Positions 8,677 through 17,125 of a stretch of DNA of 64,000 bases are shown here, piece after piece. How positions within the stretch are numbered: position 1 is the first letter of the stretch; each line of letters starts with the position of its first letter. The notes beneath the pieces were generated by a model. The model saw nothing but the letters and a program-made list of their open reading frames with translations, was not told where the DNA came from and searched no databases. The DNA comes from Pseudorhodobacter antarcticus (lineage in GTDB: Bacteria > Pseudomonadota > Alphaproteobacteria > Rhodobacterales > Rhodobacteraceae), in contig CAMAQR010000001.1 of NCBI GenBank assembly GCA_945860375.1, positions 62,001 through 126,000 on the forward strand, in the 5' to 3' direction. A program made the position numbers and the translations under genes.

Positions 8677-9563
8677 ACCCGCTTTCCCTGCTCAAACCTG
8701 ACCGCCATGCCGACCGTGTCGTGCCGCCTTCGGGCCACACCGCTTGGCTCACGTCCTTCACCGCCGCCGCCATGGCCTTCCTTGCCGTCTTTGCGCTGGC
8801 CCTGTCCATCGCCGCCGGCCGCTTGGCCGACCGTTGGTCCGACGCGCTGGAGCGCACTGCCACCGTCCGCCTGTCCGCCCCCGAAGATCAGCTTGATCTG
8901 CAAACGCAGGCCATCCTGAACGTGCTGGCCACCACCCCCGGCATCGCCTCCGCCCGCGCCATGACCGACGACGAACAACGCGCCCTGCTGGAGCCTTGGT
9001 TCGGACCCGATCTGCCCGTCGACGCTTTGCCCCTGCCGCGCCTGATCGAACTGACCGAGGACGCAACCGGCTACGACGCCGAAGGCCTGCGCCAACGCCT
9101 GTCCGCCGAGGCACCCGGCGCGGTGCTGGACGATCACACCCGCTGGCGCCGCCCGCTGGCCGTGGCCGCGCAGCGCCTGCGCCTGCTGGGCCTGTTGTCC
9201 ATCGGCCTGATCGCCACCGCCACCGCCGCAATGATCACTCTGGCCGCCAATTCCGCTTTGTCCGCCAATGCCCAAGTCATCAAGGTGCTGCGGCTGGTCG
9301 GCGCGCGCGACAGCTACATCGCCCGCGCCTTTGTGCGCCGCTTTACCCTGCGCGCCCTGACCGGGGCCGCCGTCGGCACCGTGCTGGGCATGATCGGCGT
9401 GGCCTTGTTGCCCTCGACCGACAGCGCAGGCGGCTTCCTCACCGGGCTCGGCTTCCAAGGCGCAGGCTGGGTGCTGCCACTGACATTGCCACCGCTGACC
9501 GCCCTTGTGGCCTTCGCCGCCACCCGCGCCAGCGCCTTTCGCAAACTAAGGGAACTCACCTGA
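8673..9563 (+). CDS. ftsX: Cell division protein FtsX
   Basis: Membrane partner of FtsE. 296 residues. One transmembrane segment lies near residues 29-49, then a periplasmic domain of about 120 residues, then three C-terminal membrane segments (about 172-195, 226-247, 262-283), the standard FtsX topology. The start is a GTG inside the ftsE stop region (4-bp overlap), which implies translational coupling. The stop overlaps the next start by one base. Confidence 0.93.
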   Translation: MNPLSLLKPDRHADRVVPPSGHTAWLTSFTAAAMAFLAVFALALSIAAGRLADRWSDALERTATVRLSAPEDQLDLQTQAILNVLATTPGIASARAMTDDEQRALLEPWFGPDLPVDALPLPRLIELTEDATGYDAEGLRQRLSAEAPGAVLDDHTRWRRPLAVAAQRLRLLGLLSIGLIATATAAMITLAANSALSANAQVIKVLRLVGARDSYIARAFVRRFTLRALTGAAVGTVLGMIGVALLPSTDSAGGFLTGLGFQGAGWVLPLTLPPLTALVAFAATRASAFRKLRELT

Positions 9564-10291
9564 TGCGCTATGCAATGCAATGGCTTCGCTCACTGTTGTT
9601 CGTGGCGCAAATGTATGTGGCCATCGTGGTGATCATGCTGGCTTATACACCGCTGGCGCTGTTTGACCGCAGCGCGTCGCTGCGCTGGATCCAGCTTTAC
9701 GCCAGATGGGTGCGCTTCACCGCCCGCGTCATGGTTGGCCTGCACACCGAAGTGCGCGGCACCATTCCCGCCGACGCCGCGCTGATCGCATCCAAACACC
9801 AATCCATGCTGGATTCCGTGATCCTTGTCGCGGTCCTGCCCGCCCCGCGCTTCATCATGAAAAAGCAGTTGGCGTGGATTCCGGTGGCGGGTTGGCACGG
9901 TTTGCGCGCGGGCTTTGTGGCCGTTGATCGCGGCAAACGTGGCTCTGCCATCAAGAAAATGCTGGCCGACGTGCAGGCAGGCAGCGCCGGGCCGGGCCAG
10001 ATGATCATCTACCCGCAAGGTACCCGCACGGCGCCGGGCATATACCTGCCCTACAAAAAGGGCACCGCTGCGCTATACGCACAGTTGGAACAGCCTTGCA
10101 TTCCAGTCGCCACCAACGTCGGTGTGTTCTGGCCACGCCACGGCATCTACCGCAAACCGGGCACCGCCGTGATCGAATTTCTGCCCGCCATTCCGCCGGG
10201 CCTACCCAGCGACGCCTTCATGGCGCAACTGGAAACCGTGGTCGAAACCGCATCCAATCGCCTGATGCGCGAGGCAGGGTTCAATTCCTGA
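9563..10291 (+). CDS. plsC: 1-acyl-sn-glycerol-3-phosphate acyltransferase (PlsC family)
   Basis: Adds the second acyl chain to lysophosphatidic acid in phospholipid synthesis at the inner membrane. 242 residues. The catalytic HX4D motif is KHQSMLDS, and the second family block reads YPQGTR, with Gln where FPEGTR has Glu; this variant is seen in other alphaproteobacteria as I recall. An N-terminal membrane segment covers residues 10-34. The ATG at 9563 shares its A with the ftsX stop codon, so the genes are coupled. The family also contains acyltransferases for other lipids, so the exact substrate is inferred. Confidence 0.88.
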   Translation: MRYAMQWLRSLLFVAQMYVAIVVIMLAYTPLALFDRSASLRWIQLYARWVRFTARVMVGLHTEVRGTIPADAALIASKHQSMLDSVILVAVLPAPRFIMKKQLAWIPVAGWHGLRAGFVAVDRGKRGSAIKKMLADVQAGSAGPGQMIIYPQGTRTAPGIYLPYKKGTAALYAQLEQPCIPVATNVGVFWPRHGIYRKPGTAVIEFLPAIPPGLPSDAFMAQLETVVETASNRLMREAGFNS

Positions 10292-10617
10292 TGGCCACAA
10301 CGCCCGCCACCATCGCCCATATCATCGACACGCTGTCCGGCCTGCCGCTGACCAGTCGCAAGATGTTTGGCGAATACGCGCTTTATGCGGGCGGCGTCGT
10401 GGTGGCCTTTGTCTGCGATGACACCCTGTTCATCAAACCCACCCCCGGCGCGCTGGCGATGCTGCCCGATGCCGAACGCGGCCCGGCCTATCCCGGCAGC
10501 AAGGACTATATCATCGGGTCAGAGGCTTTGGACGACCCCGATCTCTGTATCCGCGCCCTGCGCGCCGTGGCGGCCGATGCCCCGCCGACCAAGCCCCGGA
10601 AATCAAAGGTGAAATGA
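10291..10617 (+). CDS. TfoX/Sxy N-terminal-domain protein
   Basis: 108 residues. The fold is recognisable from SRKMFGEYALYAGG and VAFVCDDTLFIKP, the core of the TfoX N-terminal domain. In gammaproteobacteria full-length TfoX/Sxy controls competence; single-domain forms like this are common in alphaproteobacteria and have no defined role that I know of. The C-terminal TfoX domain is absent. The ATG at 10291 shares one base with the plsC stop, so it belongs to the ftsE-ftsX-plsC transcript. Confidence 0.85.
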   Translation: MATTPATIAHIIDTLSGLPLTSRKMFGEYALYAGGVVVAFVCDDTLFIKPTPGALAMLPDAERGPAYPGSKDYIIGSEALDDPDLCIRALRAVAADAPPTKPRKSKVK

Positions 10618-11222
10618 TGCAAGCGATCACCAATCTGGAAACCCTGAACGCGCTTTATGGCACCCCCGCCACGCCCGCCATGGCCAAGGTTGCCCGGCAC
10701 CTGACCCCCGCCTACCGCGCCTTCCTTGACCGCGCCCGGTTCTGCATCCTGACCACTGTGGGGCCAGAGGGCACCGACGGCAGCCCGCGCGGCGATGAAG
10801 GTCCGGTGGTGACCGTGCTGGATGCACAAACCGTCGCCCTGCCCGACTGGAAGGGCAATGAGCGGATCGACAGCCTTCGCAACATCATCCGCGATGGCCG
10901 GGTGTCGCTGTATTTCCTGATCCCCGGATCAACGACCTCGTTGCGCCTCAACGGCACCGCCCGCCTGACCGCCGACGCCACCTTGCGCGCACAGTTTGAC
11001 CGGGGCGGCGTGCAGCCCCGCTCGGTCATCGTGATCCAGATCGCCGAGGTTTATTCCCAATGCGCCCGCGCCATCCAACGTTCGGCACTCTGGACCGCTG
11101 GCGATCAATCGGCAGGCCTGCCCACAGCGGGCCAGATGCTGCAAGATGCAAGCCACGGTGCGATTGACGGGGCCACCTATGACAGCGAACGCGCCACCCG
11201 CGCCCATCTGGGCATGTGGTGA
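10614..11222 (+). CDS. Pyridoxamine 5'-phosphate oxidase-like FMN-binding protein
   Basis: 202 residues of the PPOX-type split-barrel flavoprotein superfamily. The block CILTTVGPEGTDGSPRGDEG is the usual first strand and loop, and DWKGNERIDSLRNI with SLYFLIPG resembles the subfamily of short FMN-dependent PPOX proteins with an N-terminal helical extension. The substrate is unknown and no true pyridoxine-phosphate oxidase function is claimed. Tandem ATGs at 10614/10617 overlap the preceding stop by 4 or 1 bp. It is the last gene of the ftsE operon, and a hairpin follows about 70 bp later. Confidence 0.85.
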   Translation: MMQAITNLETLNALYGTPATPAMAKVARHLTPAYRAFLDRARFCILTTVGPEGTDGSPRGDEGPVVTVLDAQTVALPDWKGNERIDSLRNIIRDGRVSLYFLIPGSTTSLRLNGTARLTADATLRAQFDRGGVQPRSVIVIQIAEVYSQCARAIQRSALWTAGDQSAGLPTAGQMLQDASHGAIDGATYDSERATRAHLGMW

Positions 11223-11249
11223 ACCGCTAAAACTTACCTAAAATTTGCT

Positions 11250-11276
11250 TTCATCTTGGCTCAAATATCCACCGGG
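11250..11276 (+). repeat. Copy A of the CAAATATCC intergenic element
   Basis: The stretch CTTGGCTCAAATATCC followed by ACCGGG resembles an intergenic element I have seen repeatedly after genes in Rhodobacterales. A second clear copy is at 31713-31754 and a weaker inverted one at 12599-12626. It begins about 28 bases after the PPOX gene stop and is directly followed by a terminator-like hairpin. Confidence 0.5.
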
Positions 11277-11290
11277 ATGATGAGCGATCA

Positions 11291-11313
11291 AAAACCTTCC
11301 TCGGGAAGGTTTT
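11291..11313. terminator. Bidirectional terminator hairpin after the ftsE operon
   Basis: Perfect 10-bp inverted repeat AAAACCTTCC (11291-11300), loop TCG, GGAAGGTTTT (11304-11313). The A and T ends give a U tract for either strand, so it can stop both the ftsE operon and the facing accA gene. A GC-rich stretch of about 50 bp follows before the accA stop. Confidence 0.7.
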
Positions 11314-11458
11314 CGCGAAGAACGCCCGGCCCGTGGCTGGGCTGGGGGGCGTGCCCCCAAGTGCGCCGGGGAAAACGCTAACAAAACATTAAGATCGCAA
11401 CCCCAACCCATTGATTTCAAACACAATCAAAAAGGTCTCAACTCGGGACCGGCCAAAA

Positions 11459-12418
11459 TCAGGCTGCCAGCCCCTTGGCCCCCATGTCCAGAAACTTCTG
11501 CCGCCGATCCTTGATCAACGCCTCGGGCTTCTTGCCCGACAGTTCTTTCAGCATGACCTCAATCGCCTTACCGACCGCCTCGATCGTCTCTTTCCGCCCC
11601 CGCTGCGCGCCGCCCATGGGTTCCTTCACGATCCGATCAATCACACCCAAAGCCTGCAAATCCTGCGCCGTCAACCGCAACGCCTCGGCCGCCTCACGCA
11701 TTTTCTCGGCGTCCTTCCACAGGATCGACGCACATCCCTCGGGAGAGATCACCGAGTAAACCGAATGCTCCAGCATCGCGATCCGATTGGCCGTGGCAAA
11801 GGCCACCGCACCACCCGACCCGCCCTCACCGATGATGACCGAAATCAGTGGCACGCCAATCTGCAAACATTTCGCCGTTGACCGCGCAATTGCCTCGGCC
11901 TGCCCCCGCTCTTCCGCGCCCTTGCCCGGATAGGCGCCGGGGGTGTCGATCAGCGTGATCACCGGCAGGCGAAAACGGTCGGCCAGATCCATCAACCGCA
12001 CCGCCTTGCGATAGCCCTCGGGCCGCGCCATTCCAAAATTGCGCTCGATCCGCGACTTGGTGTCGTTGCCCTTTTCATGCCCGATCACCACCACCGGTGT
12101 GTCGTTGAACCGCGCCAACCCACCCATCACGGCGTGGTCGTCGGCAAAGCCGCGATCCCCGGCCAAAGCTGTGTAATCCGAGAACAACGCCTCAATGTAA
12201 TCCTTGGAATGCGGCCGATCCTGATGCCGGGCCACCTGACATTTCCGCCAGGGGGTCAGGTCTTTGTACATATCTTTCAACATCTGGTCCGCTTTGCGGT
12301 CCAACTGCTCGGCTTCACGCGTCACATCCATCCCGGAATTGCTCCGCGCCATCGCGCGCAGCTCTTCTGCCTTGCCTTCAATTTCGGCCAGCGGCTTTTC
12401 GAATTCCAGATAGTTCAT
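11459..12418 (-). CDS. accA: Acetyl-CoA carboxylase carboxyltransferase subunit alpha
   Basis: Alpha half of the carboxyltransferase that makes malonyl-CoA for fatty acid synthesis, working with AccD, which is not in this window. 319 residues from the ATG at 12418. Conserved blocks are [16 protein letters not shown] [23 protein letters not shown], the oxyanion-hole region IGEGGSGGA and [17 protein letters not shown] lies one codon upstream at 12421, but the ATG with GGGAGTG upstream is the better choice. It stands alone, facing the ftsE operon. Confidence 0.96.
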   Translation of the reverse strand: MNYLEFEKPLAEIEGKAEELRAMARSNSGMDVTREAEQLDRKADQMLKDMYKDLTPWRKCQVARHQDRPHSKDYIEALFSDYTALAGDRGFADDHAVMGGLARFNDTPVVVIGHEKGNDTKSRIERNFGMARPEGYRKAVRLMDLADRFRLPVITLIDTPGAYPGKGAEERGQAEAIARSTAKCLQIGVPLISVIIGEGGSGGAVAFATANRIAMLEHSVYSVISPEGCASILWKDAEKMREAAEALRLTAQDLQALGVIDRIVKEPMGGAQRGRKETIEAVGKAIEVMLKELSGKKPEALIKDRRQKFLDMGAKGLAA

Positions 12419-12529
12419 CAAGGCACTCCCTAAGCGGACCGCTTTCTATATGGCCGCAGCCCGGCCAAGATGCAACTGAGCAAGATTTGAAGCGGCGACC
12501 AAAGGCACGCAGGCCCTATAAACAGCACA

Positions 12530-12572
12530 GCCCCGTGGCCGGGCCACGGGGCGTGCATCCTCCCAAGGATGC
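12530..12572. repeat. Two tandem hairpins in the accA-mcl gap
   Basis: The first is GCCCCGTGGCC-G-GGCCACGGGGC (12530-12552), a near-perfect 11-bp palindrome. Two bases later comes GCATCCT-CCCA-AGGATGC (12555-12572), a 7-bp stem with a 4-base loop. Neither is followed by a T run, and the mcl stop is 120 bp away, so they are not a standard intrinsic terminator for that gene. The gap 12419-12691 holds no open frame that I accept. Confidence 0.6.
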
Positions 12573-12598
12573 GACGTCGGGCCTCCTCTCCCTTCGTC

Positions 12599-12626
12599 GC
12601 GCGGGTATCTTTTGGCAAGCTTGGCT
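12599..12626 (-). repeat. Weak inverted copy (B) of the CAAATATCC-like element
   Basis: Read on the minus strand this is GCTTGCCAAAAGATACCCGCGCG, which follows the pattern of copies A and C (TTGG.CCAAATATCC then G/C-rich) with several changes. It lies just after the tandem hairpins and before the mcl stop. The match is by eye only. Confidence 0.3.
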
Positions 12627-12691
12627 TCCCTCACGTCACTTTTGTCCAAGGACGGCGCGCGAGTCAACTCTGTCTGAACGAGGCTGAAACC

Positions 12692-13651
12692 TTAGGCAAA
12701 GGCGATCATCTCTGCCTGTTTCACGATCACTTCAGCCTGTTTGATCGAGGCGATATCGACGAGACGGCCCTTGAACACTGTCGCCCCTTCGCCGCGCGCT
12801 TTGGCGGCATCCATCGCGGCCAGAATCTCGCGCGCCTCGGCCACGGCGGTCTCTGACGGGGTGAAGACTTCGTTCGACAGCGCCACTTGCTTGGGATGGA
12901 TCGCCCATTTTCCAACCATGCCCAAAGTGGCCGACCGCCGGGCTTGCGCGCGAAAGCCCTCATCATCAGAAAAATCACCGAACGGGCCATCGACGGGCAG
13001 AACACCATGGGTTCGGCAAGCCGCGACAATCGCCACCTGCGCCCAATGCCAAGGGTCCGACCAATGCCGCACTCCGTCGCGCAGCATGTAGTAGTTTTCC
13101 TGCGTGCCACCGATGCCGGTGGTCTGCATGCCCATGCTGGCTGCGAAATCGGCAGCCCCCAGCGACATCGCCTGCAAGCGCGGCGAACTGGCGGCGATTT
13201 CCTCGACATGCGCGATACCGGCAGCCGATTCGATGATCACCTCAAAGCCGATTGGTATGGTGCGACCTTTGGCGCGTTCAATCGCCGTGACCAGCGCATC
13301 CACCGCATAGACATCCGCCGCGCAGCCAACCTTTGGGATCATGATCAGATCCAGCCGGTCGCCCGCCTGTTCCAGCAGGTCCACCACGTCGCGATACCAA
13401 TAGGGCGTGTCCAAGCCGTTGATCCGCACCGACAGGGTTTTCTTGCCCCAATCCACCGTGTTGATCGCAGAAATGACATTGGCGCGGGCCTGATCCTTGT
13501 CGGACGGGGCCACCGAATCCTCCAGATCAAGGTTGACCACATCCGCCTGCGACGCCGCCATCTTTTCGAACAAGGCGGGGCGCGAACCGGGGCCGAACAA
13601 TTGGCAGCGGTTGGGGCGGGCAGGAGGGGCGGGTTGCAAACGGAACGACAT
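12692..13651 (-). CDS. mcl1: L-malyl-CoA / beta-methylmalyl-CoA lyase
   Basis: Member of the HpcH/HpaI-CitE superfamily. In Rhodobacter the Mcl1 enzyme cleaves beta-methylmalyl-CoA to glyoxylate and propionyl-CoA in the ethylmalonyl-CoA pathway and also condenses or cleaves malyl-CoA. 319 residues. Diagnostic stretches are RPNRCQLFGPGSRPALFEKM, VNLDLEDSVAP (acidic metal ligand region), FEVIIESAAGIAHVEEIA, and GKWAIHPKQV, all very close to Rhodobacter Mcl1 as I remember it. I chose the ATG at 13651 (GCGAGG upstream) over a start four codons earlier. No other pathway gene is adjacent. Confidence 0.93.
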   Translation of the reverse strand: MSFRLQPAPPARPNRCQLFGPGSRPALFEKMAASQADVVNLDLEDSVAPSDKDQARANVISAINTVDWGKKTLSVRINGLDTPYWYRDVVDLLEQAGDRLDLIMIPKVGCAADVYAVDALVTAIERAKGRTIPIGFEVIIESAAGIAHVEEIAASSPRLQAMSLGAADFAASMGMQTTGIGGTQENYYMLRDGVRHWSDPWHWAQVAIVAACRTHGVLPVDGPFGDFSDDEGFRAQARRSATLGMVGKWAIHPKQVALSNEVFTPSETAVAEAREILAAMDAAKARGEGATVFKGRLVDIASIKQAEVIVKQAEMIAFA

Positions 13652-13826
13652 GAAGCCTCGCAATGATGTTTCGCAAACTGTCGTGGGTGGGTTAGATTAT
13701 TGCGCCCTTGTCGGCAAGGGCAATTCGCAAGCGCAGCAAATCTTGCCGCATCGCCGCAAGCAGATCGAATGACCGCGACAGCACCGCAGTTTTCGCCGAA
13801 CCATTGCCCAGCAGAAAGAGGCCGCC

Positions 13827-14789
13827 ATGATCACAGTCACCCCCGATACCTTTGCCCTTGCGCAAACCTTCACCATCTCTCGCGGGTCCAAAACCCATGC
13901 GCATGTGCTGACGGTGCGGGTGAGGCGGAATGGAGTCACGGGTTGGGGTGAATGCGTGCCCTATCCGCGCTATGGCGACAGTCTGGAATCTGTCACGGCG
14001 CAAATTGCCGCCCTGCCCGGGGGTATCAGCCGTGAGGCCTTGCAGACCGCCCTGCCAGCCGGGGCCGCGCGCAACGCGGTGGATGCGGCGCTGTGGGATC
14101 TTGCGGCCAAGGCGGCGGGGCTGCGGGTCTGGCAACTCGCGGGCCTCCCTGAGCCGCGCCCGGTGCCAGTGGCTTACACACTGTCGCTGAACACGCCCGA
14201 TGTGATGCGGACCGAGGCCGCAAAGCATGCCCACCGGCCCATTCTGAAGATCAAACTGGGCACGCCCGACGACATGCCTCGACTGGAGGCGGTACGCCAA
14301 GGCGCGCCAGAATCCACCCTGATCATCGACGCCAATGAGGGTTGGACACCCGAGGTTTACACCGACCTTGCGCCGCATCTGATCCGGTTGGGGGTGGCCT
14401 TGGTAGAGCAACCACTGCCACAGGGGGCAGATGACATGCTGTCAGAAATCGCACGGCCCTTGCCGGTTTGTGCCGACGAATCCGCCCATGATGCCGGGTC
14501 TTTGGCTGCGTTGAGGGGCAAATACGATGTGGTGAACCTGAAGCTGGACAAGACCGGCGGGCTGACCGAGGCTCTGCGCGCGCGCGATGAGGCGCGGCGT
14601 CTGGGCTTTGGGGTGATGGTCGGCTGTATGGTGGGCAGCTCGCTCGCCATGGCTCCGGCGGTGCTGATTGCACAAGGAACGGCCTTCTGCGATCTTGACG
14701 GCCCGCTTTTGTTTGCCCAAGACCGCGACACCCCGCTGCATTATGATGATGCAGGGGTGCATCCTTCCACCACCCAACTTTGGGGATAA
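13827..14789 (+). CDS. dgcA: Dipeptide epimerase family protein (DgcA-type N-acetyl-D-Glu racemase)
   Basis: Enolase-superfamily racemase/epimerase of 320 residues. Catalytic features are the KxK pair in ILKIKLG, the metal ligands in IIDANEGW, VEQPLP and CADESAH, and the opposite-face Lys in LKLDKTGG. This set defines the muconate-lactonizing/Ala-Glu epimerase group. Homologues in this order are named DgcA, acting on N-acetyl-D-glutamate, or L-Ala-D/L-Glu epimerase; the sequence alone does not separate the two. It is 3 bp from the D-amino-acid transaminase gene, which supports a role in D-amino-acid or murein-peptide use. The usual partner dgcN is not in view. Confidence 0.8.
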   Translation: MITVTPDTFALAQTFTISRGSKTHAHVLTVRVRRNGVTGWGECVPYPRYGDSLESVTAQIAALPGGISREALQTALPAGAARNAVDAALWDLAAKAAGLRVWQLAGLPEPRPVPVAYTLSLNTPDVMRTEAAKHAHRPILKIKLGTPDDMPRLEAVRQGAPESTLIIDANEGWTPEVYTDLAPHLIRLGVALVEQPLPQGADDMLSEIARPLPVCADESAHDAGSLAALRGKYDVVNLKLDKTGGLTEALRARDEARRLGFGVMVGCMVGSSLAMAPAVLIAQGTAFCDLDGPLLFAQDRDTPLHYDDAGVHPSTTQLWG

Positions 14790-14792
14790 GTC

Positions 14793-15653
14793 ATGACCCG
14801 CACCGTCTATCTGAACGGCAACTACCTGCCCGAAGCCGAAGCCCATGTGTCAATTTTTGACCGGGGCTTCCTGATGGCTGATGGCGTTTATGAAGTGACT
14901 TCGGTGCTGGGGGGCAAACTGATCGACTTTGGCGGCCATTGCGCGCGGCTGGGACGGTCTTTGGCCGAGCTGGAAATGGCGGCACCCTGCAGCGATGACG
15001 AATTGCTGGTGATCCACCGGGAACTGGTGCGGCTGAATGATCTCACCGATGGCATGATCTACCTGCAAGTCACCCGTGGCAATCCGGGCGACCGCGATTT
15101 CGCTTATCCGCCTGCCGATACCAAGCCAACTTTGGTGCTGTTCACGCAAGCGAAGCCCGGACTTGCCGACAATCCGCAGGCAAAAACCGGCTGGAAGGTG
15201 ATTTCGGTCGATGACATCCGCTGGGGCCGCCGCGACATCAAGACGGTGCAGCTGCTCTACCCGTCGATGGCCAAGATGATGGCGAAAAAAGCCGGGGTGG
15301 ACGACAGCTGGCTGGTTCAGGACGGCATGGTGACTGAGGGCACCTCAAACAACGCCTATATCATCAAGGACAACAAGATCATCACGCGGCAGCTGTCGTC
15401 GGACATTCTGCATGGGATCACCCGCGTCGCGGTGTTGCGCTTTGCGGCCGAGGCGCAGATGGAGGTCGAAGAGCGCAGCTTTTCCGTCGCCGAGGCGCAA
15501 AAGGCGGATGAGGCATTTGTCACCTCGGCCAGCGCCTTTGTGATGCCGGTGGTGGAAATTGACGGCGCGGCGATCGGCACCGGCAAGCCGGGCCATGTGG
15601 TGACGCGCCTGCGCGAGATTTATCTGGAAGAGATGCGCAAAGCCGCGATCTGA
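14793..15653 (+). CDS. dat: D-amino-acid transaminase (class IV)
   Basis: PLP-dependent fold-type IV aminotransferase, 286 residues. The N-terminal block AHVSIFDRGFLMADGVYEV, the PLP Lys in RRDIKTVQLL, and TEGTSNNAYI for phosphate binding are all present and read as D-alanine aminotransferase rather than IlvE. It would interconvert D-alanine, D-glutamate and their keto acids. It follows dgcA by 3 bp, so the two are almost surely co-translated. A terminator-like hairpin follows directly. Confidence 0.88.
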   Translation: MTRTVYLNGNYLPEAEAHVSIFDRGFLMADGVYEVTSVLGGKLIDFGGHCARLGRSLAELEMAAPCSDDELLVIHRELVRLNDLTDGMIYLQVTRGNPGDRDFAYPPADTKPTLVLFTQAKPGLADNPQAKTGWKVISVDDIRWGRRDIKTVQLLYPSMAKMMAKKAGVDDSWLVQDGMVTEGTSNNAYIIKDNKIITRQLSSDILHGITRVAVLRFAAEAQMEVEERSFSVAEAQKADEAFVTSASAFVMPVVEIDGAAIGTGKPGHVVTRLREIYLEEMRKAAI

Positions 15654-15655
15654 CG

Positions 15656-15690
15656 CAAAAGGCGCGCAACCGGGGTCGCGCCCCCTTTTG
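15656..15690 (+). terminator. Terminator after dat
   Basis: CAAAAGG-CGCG on the left and CGCG-CCCCC-TTTTG on the right form a stem of at least 9 paired bases, with a 10-base loop and a short run of T at the 3' side. It begins 3 bp after the dat stop. Confidence 0.55.
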
Positions 15691-15691
15691 A

Positions 15692-16152
15692 CTTTCGCGG
15701 GTCGTTCCGGCCAATCCGGGGCGTCTGCGCAACCGCAGAGACCGCCCGGGGCGAGAAAGGCTTGATCTGCGCGCAGCTTCGGGCAAAAATCCCGCCAATG
15801 GTGGGCCAGTTTGGGAATGTCGAGTAAGCAACAATAGTCTTTTCCGGCGTATTGCCTCAGCGTATGGTTTTGAACATTGGCAGCAGGGCCCGGAAAAAGC
15901 CACTGGCGCTCTGAAGGATCAGACGACCCGGCCAACTTTTTCTTATTGGGACTCCACCGACCTCAGCAAGATCGCCGCCTTCCGCGCCGCTTGGGCGTCA
16001 CTTCTGCCCAACCACAAAGTCCTGAACGACGCTGATGTGATTTTGCTGATTGAACGGCATTTCCCGGAGTGTCCCGAATATGCCGAAACCTATCCAGCGA
16101 TTGGCATCGCAGCTGCCAAATCCGATATCGCGCGCTACCTCGCGCTTTACGA
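15692..16152 (+). pseudogene. Decayed glycosyltransferase (DXD sugar-binding, GT32-like) remnant
   Basis: An uninterrupted frame runs from the in-frame stop at 15689 through this stretch, with no ATG, GTG or TTG before 16037, so it has no usable start. From 15941 it reads like the N-terminal part of a Gly_transf_sug glycosyltransferase: FSYWDSTD, AAWASLLPNHKVLNDADV, LLIERHFPE and AAAKSDIARYLALYE. In intact members the last block continues into GGxYxDxD, the metal- and sugar-binding DXD. Here the match ends at LYE, at 16152, exactly where the antisense amidohydrolase gene ends, so the catalytic half is missing. Upstream codons (15692-15860) may be further decayed coding sequence. Family assignment is from pattern memory. 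Confidence 0.6.
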
Positions 16153-16914
16153 GATGGATTGCCAATCGGCCAGTCCGGCCAAGACCTTTTGCAGAATCGG
16201 CGCAAGCCGGGCGGCCCACTGCGCCTGTTGTATTTCGGTGCTGATCAGATCATTTCGCAATTCAATCAAGGTGTTCAGCCGCCCCTTTTGCAAAGCGTGC
16301 CGATCAATCGCATCACCGGGCAGATGACCTGCGTAGGGTTCATTGTCACCGATGCACAGGTCAACTTCATCTTGCAGGCGTGCAATCAACGGGCGTGACA
16401 GTCTTTCGTCCAAGTGGCTGTACAGCACCCCCACATGCCACGGACGCGGCGCGCGACCTTTCAGGCAAGGCGTGAAGGAATGAATGGCCAAAATCACCGT
16501 GTCGGGCCGGCGCGCAGCCATCTGCGCATAGGCATCGTGGTAGGGACGATACAACGTGTCCAACCGCCGCTGCACCTCGGCGGGTGAAACGCCTCGATTT
16601 GCGGGTATGATGGTGCCATCATAAAGCTGCATCACCAGCGTCGGGTCTTGCTCTGCGCGGTTTGGGTCAACCACCAAGCGGCTGAAGTTGGAGCAGATCA
16701 CCGGGCTGTTCAGCGCCGCACCCAAAGCGCGGGTCAAACCGGCGGCCCCGATATCCCAAGCGATGTGGCGCGCCATATCCGCCGCAGCCATGCCCAAAGT
16801 GCCACCCAAATCTTCGGGCACGCGGTTGCTGGCGTGATCACAGGTCACAAGCCAAGGGCCGGGGCGATCCTGACCTTCGATGAGATAGGCGGCGATTTGG
16901 GACATCTGTGGCAT
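16147..16914 (-). CDS. N-formylglutamate amidohydrolase family protein
   Basis: 255 residues. The family core is visible as CDHASNRVPEDLG near the N-terminus, DIGAAGLTRALG, SRLVVDPNR, and HSFTPCLKG with a His that should help bind zinc. The name enzyme (HutG) ends one histidine-degradation route, but there is no hut gene nearby and many alphaproteobacterial paralogues are stand-alone with unknown substrates. Starts at 16914 or 16905 are both possible. Its 3' end overlaps the last codons of the glycosyltransferase remnant on the other strand. Confidence 0.8.
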   Translation of the reverse strand: MPQMSQIAAYLIEGQDRPGPWLVTCDHASNRVPEDLGGTLGMAAADMARHIAWDIGAAGLTRALGAALNSPVICSNFSRLVVDPNRAEQDPTLVMQLYDGTIIPANRGVSPAEVQRRLDTLYRPYHDAYAQMAARRPDTVILAIHSFTPCLKGRAPRPWHVGVLYSHLDERLSRPLIARLQDEVDLCIGDNEPYAGHLPGDAIDRHALQKGRLNTLIELRNDLISTEIQQAQWAARLAPILQKVLAGLADWQSIS

Positions 16915-17049
16915 CCGTCGGCTGTGGCAAAACCGGGCAGAGCGCCTAATTCTGCATCATGCCCAGGGAAGCAGGGCGCATTTGTGCCAGTCTTTTCCCA
17001 CTGGTATCAAAAGGACAACATCTAATCTGCGTGTCGCCGGAAACCGCAG

Positions 17050-17078
17050 TTGCCCCGCGCGGCAGTTTGGGCCATAAC
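17050..17078 (+). promoter_or_regulatory. Candidate sigma-70 promoter of pyk
   Basis: TTGCCC (17050-17055), a 17-base spacer and CATAAC (17073-17078) lie about 48 bases upstream of the pyk start. No gene lies in the 211-bp gap. The -10 is weak, so this is tentative. Confidence 0.35.
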
Positions 17079-17125
17079 ACGCCCGGCCCACCACGAATAA
17101 TGAACGCGACGAAAAGGAACAAGGC

